In this document: in pieces, positions 1 through 9,064 of the stretch
Layout of the letters: each line of letters starts with the position of its first letter
Numbering within the stretch: the first letter of the stretch is position 1
Assembly (NCBI GenBank): GCA_017547165.1
Contig: JAFYQK010000013.1
Coordinates: 62,001 to 126,000 of the forward strand
DNA length: 64,000 nt
From: Bacteroidaceae bacterium
GTDB taxonomy: Bacteria; Bacteroidota; Bacteroidia; Bacteroidales; Bacteroidaceae
Direction: 5' to 3'
Made by a program: the position numbers and the translations under genes
The notes under the pieces: generated by a model
Databases searched by the model: none
Told to the model about the DNA's origin: nothing
The model's input: only the letters and a program-made list of their open reading frames with translations

Positions 1-1242
1 ATCTATGGTGGTACAAGTGTAGGTCTCTACACCGGTGGCAAGGAGTATCGCGAAGCTTATACAACTGCAATGTCTTTGATTAACGCTGGTAATACTTCGG
101 AATCTGATGCTTGCTATGAGACTTATAAGAACTTGCGCACTGCTAAGGAAGGTCTTTCATACAATGAGGCTGATCCCACAGAATTCTACGTCATCAAGTC
201 AACTGCAACCAACGGCTATTGCAAAGGACAGTATGTGCATACTTACTATGAACTTCAACCGTCGCACAATAACTACGATCACAAAGATCTTGTATATCAC
301 AATTACAATGACATAGCAACCAAGGCACTTGCTGTATTTCAGTTCGAAACTACTGCTACACAGGGCGAGTATAAGATGAAGAACTTGCACACAGGTCTTT
401 ATGTGAAGTCGTTTGGTAAGAATGCTGACCATTTGGGTAGCGCTGACGAGGCTCAGGTTGTGAAAATTGCTGGCATAGCTGATGGACAAGTGACACTTAA
501 GATTGGTGATGCAGATCCAATGCATGCTCAGGACGACAATGATTGTATTGTTGGCTGGGGTGCTGCAGTTGGTAATGCTTCAACCTGGACGATTGAGGAA
601 GCCAATGTTGAAGATATCTGTCATAAAGTCACAATCAGCCCCGTCGGCTACTCTACCCTATACCTGAACTATCCCGTAGCAATACCCAGCGGACTGAGTG
701 CATATACAACTACTCAAATAGGAGAAACTACAATGAGATTGACTGAAATCTCAGAAGTTATCCCAGCCAGAACCGCCGTGATTCTACAGGGAGAGGAGGG
801 CACATACGACTTCTGCTACACAGAAACAGAAGAGCAAACTAATCCAAATGCATTACTGAAGGGTACTCTTTATAAGGAGACTATAAAGAAGGATAATGGA
901 TTCAATTACTATGTCCTCGCAAATGTTGACACTACTCCTGATGATGGTGTAGACAACAAGAAGGTCGGTTTCTATCAGGCAGTAAAAGGCGATGACCCAG
1001 ATAAGTTCATAAACGCAGCTAACAAGGCATACCTGCAGGTTAGTCCAAGTGAACACGGAATAAGCTTGGCTTTCCTTGGTTTTGACTTTGACGATGACCA
1101 AGAGACTGGCATTATAGAAACTGAAAACGGAAATGTGGACGGTGAAAATGCTGTCATCATCGACCTTCAGGGACGCCGTCTGCAAAAGGCAAACAAGCCT
1201 GGCATATACATTGTTAATGGCAAGAAGGTGTTGGTGAAGTAA
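1..1242 (+). CDS. Secreted/cell-surface protein, C-terminal part (5' end outside window)
   Basis: The reading frame is open from base 1, so the start codon lies upstream of the window; 413 residues are visible. I do not recognise a catalytic domain. The visible part has a lectin-like or beta-trefoil-like stretch in its first half (repeated 'hxNLHTGLYV'-type lines, where ligand-binding domains of Bacteroidetes glycosidases look similar). A beta-rich stretch follows, and the last ~35 residues (IIDLQGRRL, then KPGIYIVNGKKVLVK) match the C-terminal signature common on secreted Prevotella/Bacteroides proteins and probably used for surface export or anchoring. The protein at 36456-40760 ends in a similar way. 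A hairpin terminator follows 60 bp after the stop. Function unknown; secretion is inferred from the C terminus only, because the signal peptide is not visible. Confidence 0.75.
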   Translation: MYGGTSVGLYTGGKEYREAYTTAMSLINAGNTSESDACYETYKNLRTAKEGLSYNEADPTEFYVIKSTATNGYCKGQYVHTYYELQPSHNNYDHKDLVYHNYNDIATKALAVFQFETTATQGEYKMKNLHTGLYVKSFGKNADHLGSADEAQVVKIAGIADGQVTLKIGDADPMHAQDDNDCIVGWGAAVGNASTWTIEEANVEDICHKVTISPVGYSTLYLNYPVAIPSGLSAYTTTQIGETTMRLTEISEVIPARTAVILQGEEGTYDFCYTETEEQTNPNALLKGTLYKETIKKDNGFNYYVLANVDTTPDDGVDNKKVGFYQAVKGDDPDKFINAANKAYLQVSPSEHGISLAFLGFDFDDDQETGIIETENGNVDGENAVIIDLQGRRLQKANKPGIYIVNGKKVLVK

Positions 1243-1303
1243 AACTGGAAGAACAGACGCCGTACATATTTATAATATTACGCGCGCATATACACACATG
1301 AGG

Positions 1304-1345
1304 ACGAGGAGGTGCCGACGAGAGAAGTGCACCTCCTCGTTTTTA
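1304..1345 (+). terminator. Rho-independent terminator after the partial secreted-protein gene
   Basis: A perfect 12-bp stem (ACGAGGAGGTGC at 1304-1315 pairing with 1329-1340) is followed directly by a run of T on the + strand. It closes the upstream transcription unit before dnaG. Confidence 0.85.
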
Positions 1346-1397
1346 TGTTCTGAAAAAATACCTCATCTCTCAGTACGAAAAGCTCAAGAAAAAATCC

Positions 1398-1405
1398 TAT
1401 CTTTG
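1398..1405 (+). promoter_or_regulatory. Bacteroidetes -7 box for dnaG
   Basis: TATCTTTG matches the TAnnTTTG -7 consensus. It lies only 9 bp before the dnaG ATG, so the transcript would have a very short leader. I see no TTTG at the expected -33 distance. Confidence 0.5.
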
Positions 1406-1413
1406 TACTTGCT

Positions 1414-3477
1414 ATGATAGACAGAATCACTACCGACAAGATAAAGGAAGCGGCACAGATTGTGGATGTGGTGTCGGACTTCGTTACACTGAAGAAGTCC
1501 GGGGCCAACTACAAGGGCCTATGCCCTTTCCACGACGACCGCACTCCCTCCTTCATAGTCTCCCCTGCCAAGAACTATTGCAAGTGCTTTGCTTGCGGCA
1601 AGGGTGGCAATCCCATAGGCTTCATCATGGAGCACGAGCAGCTCTCCTATCCCGATGCTCTACGCTACTTGGCAAAGAAGTATGGCATACAGGTGGAGGA
1701 AAAGGAACTCACCGCCGAGGAGCGTGCCGCACAGACTGAACGCGAGAGTATGTTCATCCTAAATGAATGGGCACTGAAGTGGTTCAAGGAGCAGATGCAC
1801 GAGACACAGGATGGGCGTGCCATTGGTCTTGCCTATTTCCGCGAACGTGGATTTCGCGACGATATCATAGAGAAGTTCCAATTGGGTTTCTGTCCCAAAA
1901 GTCGCGATACCATGAGCCAAGCAGCACAGAAGGAAGGTTACAAGGAGCAATTCCTCGTGGGCACAGGTTTGTCTATCAAGCGCGAGGATGGCAGTGTGGT
2001 CGACCGCTTCTGGGGTCGTGTCATGTTTCCCTGGCACACCGTGGGAGGCAAGGTGGCTGGCTTCGGTGGGCGCGTACTGGATGCCGCCACCAAGGGCGTT
2101 GCCGTAAAGTATCAAAACTCACCAGAATCGTCAATCTATAGCAAGCGCCGCGAACTCTATGGTCTGTTCCAGGCCAAGCAATCCATAGTGAAAATGGATC
2201 AGGTCTACATGGTAGAGGGTTACACCGATGTCATCTCCATGCACCAGTGCGGTATAGAGAATGTGGTGGCGAACTCGGGCACGGCTCTCACTCGCGAACA
2301 GATACACCTCTTGCATCGTTTCACCAACAACATCACCCTGCTCTACGATGGTGACGAGGCAGGCATACATGCTGCTCAGCGAGGCACCGACATGTTGCTG
2401 GCGGCTGGCATGAATGTTAAGATTCTGCTCTTGCCCGATGGTGACGACCCCGATAGCTTTGCTCGCAAGCACAATGCCGAGGACTTCCGCAAATATGTGG
2501 AGGAGCATCAGGTTGACTTCCTTAGGTTCAAAACCAATCTGGCGCTTGCCGAATCGCAAAACGACCCTCGCAAACTCAGTGCCTTGGTTGCAGAGATCGT
2601 GACAAGCATATCGTTCATTCCAGACGAAATCACTCGTTCCATCTACATCCGCGAGACAGCGCAGACCATGCGCATGGACGAAAAAATGATAGTTCGTGCT
2701 GTTCAAAACCAAATGTCGAAGAACCGAGAAGAGGAGCATCGCCGCAAGGTTTCTGCAATGAACACAGGAAGTGCAACTATGAGCGGTGAGGTTGGCAGGG
2801 CGAACAAGGAGCCTGTGAGCGGTGAACAAGAAGCGGTGGAAACTGCAAGCGGAGACGATAGAGGCGCAAGCGCTGAGCAAGTGATAACTAGCAATGCAGT
2901 GACCACTAATCTAAGCACACGCAGGACTACTCCCATAGAAGCCGCAGAACTTCTGCTTGCGCAACTTATTGTGCGATATGGCGAGCAGCTTATATGCGAA
3001 GCCGAAGATGAGGATGGCAAAATGATTCCGCTCAACGTAACAGAATTTATTTTCTATTCGCTTACACAGGATGGACTTACGTTTACACACCCCACGGCAC
3101 AGGTGATAATGAACAAGGCTATGGAGCATATACATGACGATGGTTTTGTTGCAGAAAAATACTTCCTTGGACATCAGGACAGACAACTCTCAGAGGTCGC
3201 TTTTCAGTTAAGCGTTGACAAAGAGGAGTTGAGCAAATATCACATCAAGCAGAAACAGATGACAGACGACAGGGAGCGCCTGATGGAACTTACTACTCAT
3301 GTGCTTGCCGACATGAAACTACAGGTGGTGAAAAAGGAAATTGTCACCATCATGTCGCAACTTAAAGACCCCATGCTGCCCAAGGAGAAACAACGCGAAT
3401 TGCTCGAAAAGTTCAAAGAGATGAAAGAGGCACAAACACGTCTGGCCAAGGATTGTGGCGACAGAGTGCTGAGATAG
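1414..3477 (+). CDS. dnaG: DNA primase DnaG
   Basis: The primase makes the RNA primers for chromosomal replication and works with the DnaB helicase. Domains in order: an N-terminal CHC2-type zinc finger (Cys37, His40, then a Cys pair around 58 and 61); a primase core; a Toprim fold with the catalytic acidic Glu near 267 (VEGYTD) and the Asp cluster near 311-313 (YDGDEAG); and a long, poorly conserved C-terminal region from ~430 that would contact the helicase. Residues 450-500 form a low-complexity linker rich in Ala, Ser, Gly and Glu. Length 687 is normal for Bacteroidetes primases. The ATG at 1414 gives the canonical 'MIDRIT..KIKEAAQIVDVV' start. The gene stands alone and converges on folE. 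Confidence 0.97.
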   Translation: MIDRITTDKIKEAAQIVDVVSDFVTLKKSGANYKGLCPFHDDRTPSFIVSPAKNYCKCFACGKGGNPIGFIMEHEQLSYPDALRYLAKKYGIQVEEKELTAEERAAQTERESMFILNEWALKWFKEQMHETQDGRAIGLAYFRERGFRDDIIEKFQLGFCPKSRDTMSQAAQKEGYKEQFLVGTGLSIKREDGSVVDRFWGRVMFPWHTVGGKVAGFGGRVLDAATKGVAVKYQNSPESSIYSKRRELYGLFQAKQSIVKMDQVYMVEGYTDVISMHQCGIENVVANSGTALTREQIHLLHRFTNNITLLYDGDEAGIHAAQRGTDMLLAAGMNVKILLLPDGDDPDSFARKHNAEDFRKYVEEHQVDFLRFKTNLALAESQNDPRKLSALVAEIVTSISFIPDEITRSIYIRETAQTMRMDEKMIVRAVQNQMSKNREEEHRRKVSAMNTGSATMSGEVGRANKEPVSGEQEAVETASGDDRGASAEQVITSNAVTTNLSTRRTTPIEAAELLLAQLIVRYGEQLICEAEDEDGKMIPLNVTEFIFYSLTQDGLTFTHPTAQVIMNKAMEHIHDDGFVAEKYFLGHQDRQLSEVAFQLSVDKEELSKYHIKQKQMTDDRERLMELTTHVLADMKLQVVKKEIVTIMSQLKDPMLPKEKQRELLEKFKEMKEAQTRLAKDCGDRVLR

Positions 3478-3612
3478 AAACAATCGGAAGAATGAAAATA
3501 CCAAGACATTTCTTCCAATAAAAACGTCGCACTTATTTTTATGATGTGACATAAAAAACGACACATCAGTAAGACAATATATAGTAACGACTATGTATCT
3601 CTCTCAATAATT

Positions 3613-3655
3613 CAAATATACCCCTCTGACAAAATATGACAAAGGGGTATATTTG
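3613..3655. terminator. Bidirectional terminator between dnaG and folE
   Basis: A perfect 12-bp inverted repeat (CAAATATACCCC at 3613-3624 against 3644-3655) with a 19-nt loop sits between two convergent genes. The AT-rich stem base can serve as a weak U-tract on either strand. Confidence 0.7.
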
Positions 3656-3679
3656 TGAATGGTTAAAACAATGAGGATA

Positions 3680-4276
3680 TTATAACCTGCTCATCCTTAT
3701 GAGGGAGAGAAACTCTTCGCGAGTCTTGGCCTGATTGAAAGCTCCACAGAAGTCGCTGGTTGTAGTGATGCTACCTTGTTTCTCCACACCACGCATCTGC
3801 ATACACATGTGTTGGGCCTCACAAACAACCATAACACCTTGAGGGTGCAAAGCCTCATGGATAGCTTCGCGAATTTGCTTTGTTAGTCGTTCTTGAAGTT
3901 GAAGTCGATGACTAAAGACATCCACAACTCGAGGTATTTTGCTTAAACCAGTAACCTCGCCATTAGGAATATAGGCAACATGCACCTTACCGTAGAAAGG
4001 CAACATGTGGTGTTCGCAAAGCGAATAGAAGTTGATGTCCTTGACAATAACCATCTGGTTGCACCCTTCCTCATGAAAGACTGCACCTCTCAAAATAGCG
4101 ACAGGATCTTGCTCATAACCACGAGTAAGATCAGTCATTGCTCTTGCAACACGCTGTGGAGTCTTTAGCAAGCCCTCCCTCTGCGGGTCCTCGCCCAACA
4201 GTTCCAATATTCGTGTTACATGATGCTGAATTTCCTGTTGCACAGGAGTCAGTTGGTTCTTCTCTTCTAAGTTCAT
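3680..4276 (-). CDS. folE: GTP cyclohydrolase I
   Basis: Converts GTP to 7,8-dihydroneopterin triphosphate, the first step of tetrahydrofolate synthesis; cytoplasmic. The 198-residue protein carries the family hallmarks: [11 protein letters not shown]..TPxRVA near the N terminus, the zinc ligands in 'SLCEHHM' and 'QHMCMQMRG', and the substrate-binding 'QxQERLT' helix. No other in-frame ATG exists before the conserved helix, so the start at 4276 is the only reasonable one. This start lies inside the upstream SPOR reading frame (146-bp overlap). It is the last gene of a leftward cluster DUF1599 - MauE/TIM - SPOR - folE. Confidence 0.95.
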   Translation of the reverse strand: MNLEEKNQLTPVQQEIQHHVTRILELLGEDPQREGLLKTPQRVARAMTDLTRGYEQDPVAILRGAVFHEEGCNQMVIVKDINFYSLCEHHMLPFYGKVHVAYIPNGEVTGLSKIPRVVDVFSHRLQLQERLTKQIREAIHEALHPQGVMVVCEAQHMCMQMRGVEKQGSITTTSDFCGAFNQAKTREEFLSLIRMSRL

Positions 4277-4688
4277 CTTCTCTAATAAAAACCTTGCTCT
4301 TCACTATTATTGCACGGGGGAAACGGCCTGATTCGCGCATGGCCTGAAGCACCTCCATAGCCTCTTCGCGTGTCTGAAAATCACCAGCACGACATATCCA
4401 GTGAGGAGACGAAAATGATGTGTATACACGTAGGTTTTCAAACCATATCTTCACTCGGCCTGCCATATTATAGGCTTCCTGCTTGGATTTCTTGTTATTG
4501 CCTCCGTAATATACCTGAATGCGAAAACCATTTACTCGGATACGCTTGGATGAGGTGGTGGCAACACTGTCCTGAGTTAGAGCTACAGAATCTGGCGCCA
4601 CATTTAAAGCTATACTATCTTGTTGGGCTTTTGCCAAAGAGACAAACAGAACGACAAGAAGCATTGTGATGAAAAGGCGTTTCTTCAT
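4131..4688 (-). CDS. SPOR-domain secreted protein
   Basis: A 185-residue protein with a signal peptide ([22 protein letters not shown]) and one SPOR domain at about residues 49-135 ([12 protein letters not shown] ... [10 protein letters not shown] ... AIIVKS). SPOR domains bind denuded peptidoglycan glycan strands, so a periplasmic or outer-membrane role in division or envelope maintenance is likely. The start at 4688 is chosen because it opens the signal peptide; the frame extends 38 codons further upstream without coding character. The last ~48 residues overlap the folE start in another frame, are Cys/Gly/Ser rich, and lie beyond the SPOR fold. They look like run-on translation after loss of an earlier stop. 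Confidence 0.85.
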   Translation of the reverse strand: MKKRLFITMLLVVLFVSLAKAQQDSIALNVAPDSVALTQDSVATTSSKRIRVNGFRIQVYYGGNNKKSKQEAYNMAGRVKIWFENLRVYTSFSSPHWICRAGDFQTREEAMEVLQAMRESGRFPRAIIVKSKVFIREDELRREEPTDSCATGNSASCNTNIGTVGRGPAEGGLAKDSTACCKSND

Positions 4689-4785
4689 AAATGGAGTTTT
4701 TAGTGATTGATTGTTATCTCCTGCAGAAGATAACTTGAGATTGAAGTTCAAGTCTCTTCTGCAGAAGGATTTAAGAATTATAATA

Positions 4786-5544
4786 TTAGTTCCAAGCGTC
4801 AATGATGCCCTTGAAGTCGTCAGCCTTCAAAGATGCGCCACCAATCAAGCCACCATCGATATTGGGCTTGCCGAAGAGTTCGGGAGCGTTGCTTGCCTTG
4901 CAAGAACCACCATAAAGAATGCTGGTCTCGTCTGCAATCTCAGCACCATAAACCTCAGCAACGCAAGAACGGATGTAAGCATGAATCTCCTCTGCCTGCT
5001 CAGCTGTAGCGGTCTTACCTGTACCGATAGCCCAGATGGGTTCGTAAGCAATAACAACATTCTTCCACTGCTCTGCGGTGAGGTGGAATACGCTGCCAGC
5101 CAACTCTGCCTTACATACAGCCTCCTGCTCGTTAGCCTCGCGCTCTGCCAAACTCTCGCCAATACAGAAGATAACCTTCAAACCATTTGCCAAAGCCAAG
5201 TCTACCTTCTCCTTAAGAATCTCGGGAGTCTCGTGGTAGTACTCGCGACGCTCTGAGTGACCGAGGATTACATACTCAGCACCAGTGCTCTTTACCATAG
5301 AAGCGCTAACCTCGCCAGTGTAAGCACCGCTCTCCTTGTTAGCACAGTTTTCTGCACTTACAGCAATAACGCTATCCTTCAACAACTCACTAACTGTTGC
5401 CAAGTGAATGAAAGGAGTACCAATGATAACCTCACAGTTGGGCTTCTGAGCAGCCAACATTTCCTTCAACTCTGTAGCCAGTGCTACACCTTCCTGCAGG
5501 CTCTTGTTCATCTTCCAGTTACCTGCTACAATGTGCTTTCTCAT
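4786..5544 (-). CDS. tpiA: Triosephosphate isomerase, probable independent translation product
   Basis: The internal ATG at 5544 opens a canonical TIM N terminus ([15 protein letters not shown]), giving 252 residues, the normal family length. The ~40 bp upstream are very AT-rich (poly-Asn/Lys codons), like the unstructured leader typical of strong Bacteroidetes start sites and unlike a designed protein linker. I list this nested product separately because the essential glycolytic enzyme is more likely made from this start than only as the tail of a membrane protein. Initiation here is an inference. Confidence 0.6.
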   Translation of the reverse strand: MRKHIVAGNWKMNKSLQEGVALATELKEMLAAQKPNCEVIIGTPFIHLATVSELLKDSVIAVSAENCANKESGAYTGEVSASMVKSTGAEYVILGHSERREYYHETPEILKEKVDLALANGLKVIFCIGESLAEREANEQEAVCKAELAGSVFHLTAEQWKNVVIAYEPIWAIGTGKTATAEQAEEIHAYIRSCVAEVYGAEIADETSILYGGSCKASNAPELFGKPNIDGGLIGGASLKADDFKGIIDAWN

Positions 5545-6738
5545 TTTCTTTGTTTTTAAATTGTTATTATTATACTTGTTTTTCCTATTTTTATATAATC
5601 TTGTACCGAACCATATTCTGTCTAAAAAGAAGCATAGAAGCAAAGGGAACAAATACCACTTCATAAGTATAATGAACCTGTCAGCATAGGTAGAGTACTG
5701 CTTATGTGCCCAGTCCAAATCCTCAAGCGGTGCATTCAAATCATTGGCGCCAGGTATTTGGGTTGACGCCCATTTGTTTGCAACAACACTTCCATTAAGA
5801 AGAATCAATCCAGGATTGCTCCTTATCATTGTCTTTAGCGGTATCTCGTCAGCAATAAGGAATGGATATTCCGCTCCTGTAATATCACACCAATAATTGA
5901 TAAGACTATCGTTGCTGGCCGTAAGAGCCACTATTTTATAGTTATGAGCCTGACAATACTCTGTCAGTTCAGTCAAACGATCCATAACTCCGTCGTCGGC
6001 ATGCTCAACATGTGGCAACACAATAATGAACTTCCACCCATCAGACTGGACGATGCTATCAGTCAAGTCCTCTCCTGTATGTGGATGAGTTATGAGCAAA
6101 TCATTTATTTGGGGTATCTCGTCATTGTCGCCCCATTGCATCTTTGCATGCAAATCGGCACCTATATGATATGGTCGGAAGTCCATCACTGGAAGTGTGT
6201 ACACACAATAAAGCGAGAGGACAAAACCAAATAACCAAGTATATGTGGTAATAATCCACTGGTTATGCTCTGTTATCAATCGGGTTTGCAATTTATAGCC
6301 AAAGCACACCACTATGGCACAAGTAAGGAACAGTACATTCTTGGCAAAGCTCTGCCAATTGGTAAGCACCCATAAATCACCAAAACAACCGCAATCGCTT
6401 ACCGGATTTGCTATGGCAATATACAGTGTCAATGGCGTAAAGACGACAAAAAGCATTAGCAACACCCTTGATGTCCAACGCCTGTTGCTACCGAAGAACA
6501 GATTGATGCCTAAGCCAAATTCAAGTAACGCCAATGCAATACTGAGAACCAAAGGCAGATAAAAGATCATAAGGTCATCCAATCCGAAAGCAATGGCATA
6601 ATCCTTTATCTTATATTCTGTTCCGCGTGGGTCGATAGCCTTGACAGCACCCGAAAATATCATCGCACTCGCAAGCAACATGCGACAGATATTTACCACA
6701 CTCCACTTAAGAAAGGGCAATAGTTTATTGCTCTTCAC
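4786..6738 (-). CDS. tpiA: MauE/DoxX-like membrane protein read in frame into triosephosphate isomerase
   Basis: One uninterrupted 650-codon frame. Residues 1-~190 form several membrane helices with a CGC motif near 117, as in MauE/DoxX-type redox membrane proteins. Residues ~200-365 look like an extracytoplasmic thioredoxin-like domain lacking an obvious CxxC, followed by one more membrane helix near 370. A short Asn/Lys-rich linker leads to residues 399-650, a complete 252-residue triosephosphate isomerase with the Lys of NWKMNK, the His of GHSERR and the catalytic Glu of [13 protein letters not shown] interconverts DHAP and glyceraldehyde-3-phosphate in the cytoplasm. In relatives known to me the two are separate adjacent genes; here the separating stop is missing. 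TIM is probably also, or only, made from its own ATG at 5544. The frame overlaps DUF1599 by 14 bp. Confidence 0.85.
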   Translation of the reverse strand: MKSNKLLPFLKWSVVNICRMLLASAMIFSGAVKAIDPRGTEYKIKDYAIAFGLDDLMIFYLPLVLSIALALLEFGLGINLFFGSNRRWTSRVLLMLFVVFTPLTLYIAIANPVSDCGCFGDLWVLTNWQSFAKNVLFLTCAIVVCFGYKLQTRLITEHNQWIITTYTWLFGFVLSLYCVYTLPVMDFRPYHIGADLHAKMQWGDNDEIPQINDLLITHPHTGEDLTDSIVQSDGWKFIIVLPHVEHADDGVMDRLTELTEYCQAHNYKIVALTASNDSLINYWCDITGAEYPFLIADEIPLKTMIRSNPGLILLNGSVVANKWASTQIPGANDLNAPLEDLDWAHKQYSTYADRFIILMKWYLFPLLLCFFLDRIWFGTRLYKNRKNKYNNNNLKTKKMRKHIVAGNWKMNKSLQEGVALATELKEMLAAQKPNCEVIIGTPFIHLATVSELLKDSVIAVSAENCANKESGAYTGEVSASMVKSTGAEYVILGHSERREYYHETPEILKEKVDLALANGLKVIFCIGESLAEREANEQEAVCKAELAGSVFHLTAEQWKNVVIAYEPIWAIGTGKTATAEQAEEIHAYIRSCVAEVYGAEIADETSILYGGSCKASNAPELFGKPNIDGGLIGGASLKADDFKGIIDAWN

Positions 6739-7273
6739 CGAATGTAAGTTTTATCAAGCCAAATACGGCATAGTTAAGCATATCCATATAGTTGGCATCA
6801 ATTCCTTCTGATACCAAGGTCTCTCCGCTGAGAGACTCTATCTGTTTGGTTCTAAATATCTTCATCAGAATGAGGTCAGTATAACTGCTAATACGCATAG
6901 AACGCCAAGCCTCGTCGTAATCATGATTCTTGCGCAACATCAGCTCCAAACATTGCTGAGCATACTTATCATACTCGGCCATTGCATGTTCAGGAGTCAT
7001 GTCGTCAGTTAGATCTGCCGCGCCGAGATTTAGTTGGATAAGTCCTACCAGAGCGTAGTTTACAATACCGATAAATTCGGGTCTGATACCCTCGCCTACC
7101 ATAGTCACACCCTTGGTCTCTATGCTTCGAATACGATTTGCCTTGATATAAATTTGATCTGTGACTGACTCTGGACGCATAATGCGCCAAGCAGCACCAT
7201 AGTCATGCAACTTCTTTGAAAAAAGAGTACGACACTCAAGCAATACCGTTTCAAATTGTTCGCGCGTGTTCAT
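6725..7273 (-). CDS. DUF1599-family protein with two tandem repeats
   Basis: 182 residues of unknown biochemical function, belonging to the DUF1599 family found next to tpiA in many Bacteroidetes. Two homologous halves are visible. Residues ~8-85 ([17 protein letters not shown] ... RSIETKG ... [13 protein letters not shown]) and ~105-180 ([17 protein letters not shown] ... KQIESLSG ... [13 protein letters not shown]) share the HDYxxAWR and NYAxxGLI motifs. It has no signal peptide or membrane segment, so it is probably cytoplasmic. It is the first gene of the tpiA-folE cluster and overlaps the MauE-like start by 14 bp, suggesting translational coupling. Confidence 0.9.
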   Translation of the reverse strand: MNTREQFETVLLECRTLFSKKLHDYGAAWRIMRPESVTDQIYIKANRIRSIETKGVTMVGEGIRPEFIGIVNYALVGLIQLNLGAADLTDDMTPEHAMAEYDKYAQQCLELMLRKNHDYDEAWRSMRISSYTDLILMKIFRTKQIESLSGETLVSEGIDANYMDMLNYAVFGLIKLTFGEEQ

Positions 7274-7312
7274 TATATAATATATAAAGTAGGGTTCGAG
7301 TATATATTAACA

Positions 7313-7346
7313 AAAGAACCGACCCCGGCCGGGGACCGGTTCTTCG
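7313..7346 (-). terminator. Rho-independent terminator of the M23/LysM peptidase gene
   Basis: A GC-rich inverted repeat (AAGAACCG ... CCCCGG / CCGGGG ... CGGTTCTT, one-base asymmetry) sits 40 bp beyond the M23 stop. Read on the - strand it is followed by a T-rich tract. It separates the peptidase gene from DUF1599. Confidence 0.85.
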
Positions 7347-7383
7347 TTGCATTATCTAATTATATTCTGCACAAAGGCGGTGC

Positions 7384-8361
7384 TCACGAACATCTAAGAA
7401 CCTGACCTATACGAAGGACGGTCTTAGTTGTTATGTTGTTGAGTTTACAAAGTTTGGCAACAGTGGTGCCACGCTTCTTTGCAATGGTCGAGAGTGTATC
7501 GCCAGACTTAACCTTATAAACACTCTGACGCATAGCCTCGCGGCGCTCTGCTTGGAATCTCTTGCTCTCAGCCTCCTTGTCGGCCTTAAATGTAGGACCT
7601 CCCTGACTTGCCAAAATCTCATTGCTTGGCAACTTATTGCTTTCTTCAACAGTAATCAAACGACCACGTCCAACAGATGAGTACATATAGAACTCGCCCA
7701 AAATATCCTGAGCAGTGAAGTCAAACATATCTTCTGGATCAATGAATACTCCCAAGAAACGAGTTTCAAAATGGAGGTGACTACCTGTAGAGCGACCGGT
7801 ATTACCACCAAGGCCAATAACCTCACCAGCCTTTACCTCCTGGTTTTCTACTACAAGCTGCTTGCTCAAATGACCATATACAGTCTCCAAACCATTGTAG
7901 TGACGAATAACAATGTACTGACCATAACCACGCGGATTATATGCGACGATACGAACCTTACCACTAAAAGCAGAACGAATAGTATCACCTACATATACCT
8001 TGATATCGGTACCATAGTGATTGCGACGGAACGAGCGACGATAACCATAACTGCTGGTCACACGACGACTCTCGCAAGGAGCATGAAAACCGCGCAAATC
8101 AATCTTATATTCCTTGGGCATTGTAACACCGAAATTTGTGGTGTATTTATTGTTCCACTCAGGATAAAGCGAAGCGGCAGGATTGCCAATAAACTCTTTC
8201 TCAGTAAGTCTTACGAGACTAACAGAATCAATGGCACGCAAACGCTTATCAATGGGCGGTATGCTTGCCAACTTATCTTGTGCAAAGCAGACACATGCCA
8301 ACATTGCAACAATTGGTAAGATCAGTAATCTTTTCTTCTCAGTGATTGTTAAAAAGTGCAT
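7384..8361 (-). CDS. M23-family peptidoglycan endopeptidase with C-terminal LysM
   Basis: 325 residues. A hydrophobic N terminus with a signal-peptide-like stretch ends near residue 28 (ACVCFAQ). The M23/LytM zinc peptidase domain spans ~95-210 with metal ligands His115 and Asp119 (NHYGTD) and His195/His197 (SHLHFE). A LysM module occupies the last ~45 residues (YKVKSGDTLSTIAKK ... IGQVL). Such proteins cut peptide cross-links in the periplasm, and LysM holds them on glycan strands. All zinc ligands are present, so it should be catalytically competent. The gene is monocistronic, with a strong terminator downstream and ndk upstream. Confidence 0.93.
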   Translation of the reverse strand: MHFLTITEKKRLLILPIVAMLACVCFAQDKLASIPPIDKRLRAIDSVSLVRLTEKEFIGNPAASLYPEWNNKYTTNFGVTMPKEYKIDLRGFHAPCESRRVTSSYGYRRSFRRNHYGTDIKVYVGDTIRSAFSGKVRIVAYNPRGYGQYIVIRHYNGLETVYGHLSKQLVVENQEVKAGEVIGLGGNTGRSTGSHLHFETRFLGVFIDPEDMFDFTAQDILGEFYMYSSVGRGRLITVEESNKLPSNEILASQGGPTFKADKEAESKRFQAERREAMRQSVYKVKSGDTLSTIAKKRGTTVAKLCKLNNITTKTVLRIGQVLRCS

Positions 8362-8431
8362 TGGTGTTTAGTTTTTATGGTGGTTAATCAATTTACATAT
8401 AACAATTAATCTACTTTAATCAAGGAATCCA

Positions 8432-8899
8432 TCAAATTTCGTCCTCGGCATATAAACGTGGAATGTTCAATGTGCCAAAATCAAAGATTTCTTCAGGACA
8501 GAAAAACCGATTCAGCTCTGCTTTTGCAGATTCGGGAGAATCTGAAGCATGTACGATATTCTGTTGGTTGCTCATACAATAATCGCCACGGATAGTACCA
8601 GGATCAGCATTACGTCCATTAGTAGAACCTGTTATTGTGCGAACTACTGATATTGCATCAACTCCCTCGAGGCACATTGCCACAACTGGAGTTCTCATCA
8701 TTGAAGCCTTGAGTATGCCAAAGAATGGTTTGTCTACCAAATGAGAATAGTGATTGGCAAGAATAGCATCATCAAGTTGCATCATTTTCATGCCAACGAT
8801 ACGCAAACCTTTCTTTTCAAATCGGCTGATAATCTCACCCATCAACGCTCTTTCGAGAGTGCAGGGTTTTAGCAAAACCAAGGTTTTTTCCAACTTCAT
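8432..8899 (-). CDS. ndk: Nucleoside diphosphate kinase
   Basis: Transfers the gamma phosphate of ATP to nucleoside diphosphates through a phospho-histidine. The 155-residue sequence carries the family core (TLVLLKPCTLER, IVGMKMMQL) and the active site NIVHASDSPESA with the phosphorylated His117. Typical family length is 135-155, so the gene is complete. A TACCTTTG -7 box lies about 60 bp upstream. It runs in the same direction as the M23 gene (about 70 bp gap) and recG but appears to have its own promoter. Confidence 0.96.
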   Translation of the reverse strand: MKLEKTLVLLKPCTLERALMGEIISRFEKKGLRIVGMKMMQLDDAILANHYSHLVDKPFFGILKASMMRTPVVAMCLEGVDAISVVRTITGSTNGRNADPGTIRGDYCMSNQQNIVHASDSPESAKAELNRFFCPEEIFDFGTLNIPRLYAEDEI

Positions 8900-8960
8900 A
8901 TCCTAAACAAGTCTTTCTTTTAATAAAAACGTTCGGGCATAAAAGTGCCACAATCGGATA

Positions 8961-8968
8961 CAAAGGTA
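8961..8968 (-). promoter_or_regulatory. -7 box for ndk
   Basis: TACCTTTG on the - strand, 62 bp from the ndk ATG, fits the TAnnTTTG consensus. No TTTG is found at the standard -33 spacing. Confidence 0.5.
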
Positions 8969-9064
8969 CGACTTTTATTCTAAAGTCCGACTATTATATA
9001 ATATATAATTTTGTTAAAAACACCATTTTATGCAAGATATAGGGTATTTTTGACACTTTTTCGT

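Noticed and set aside
2131..2880. A 249-codon - strand frame inside dnaG
   Set aside because: Antisense to the Toprim region of a clear primase gene.
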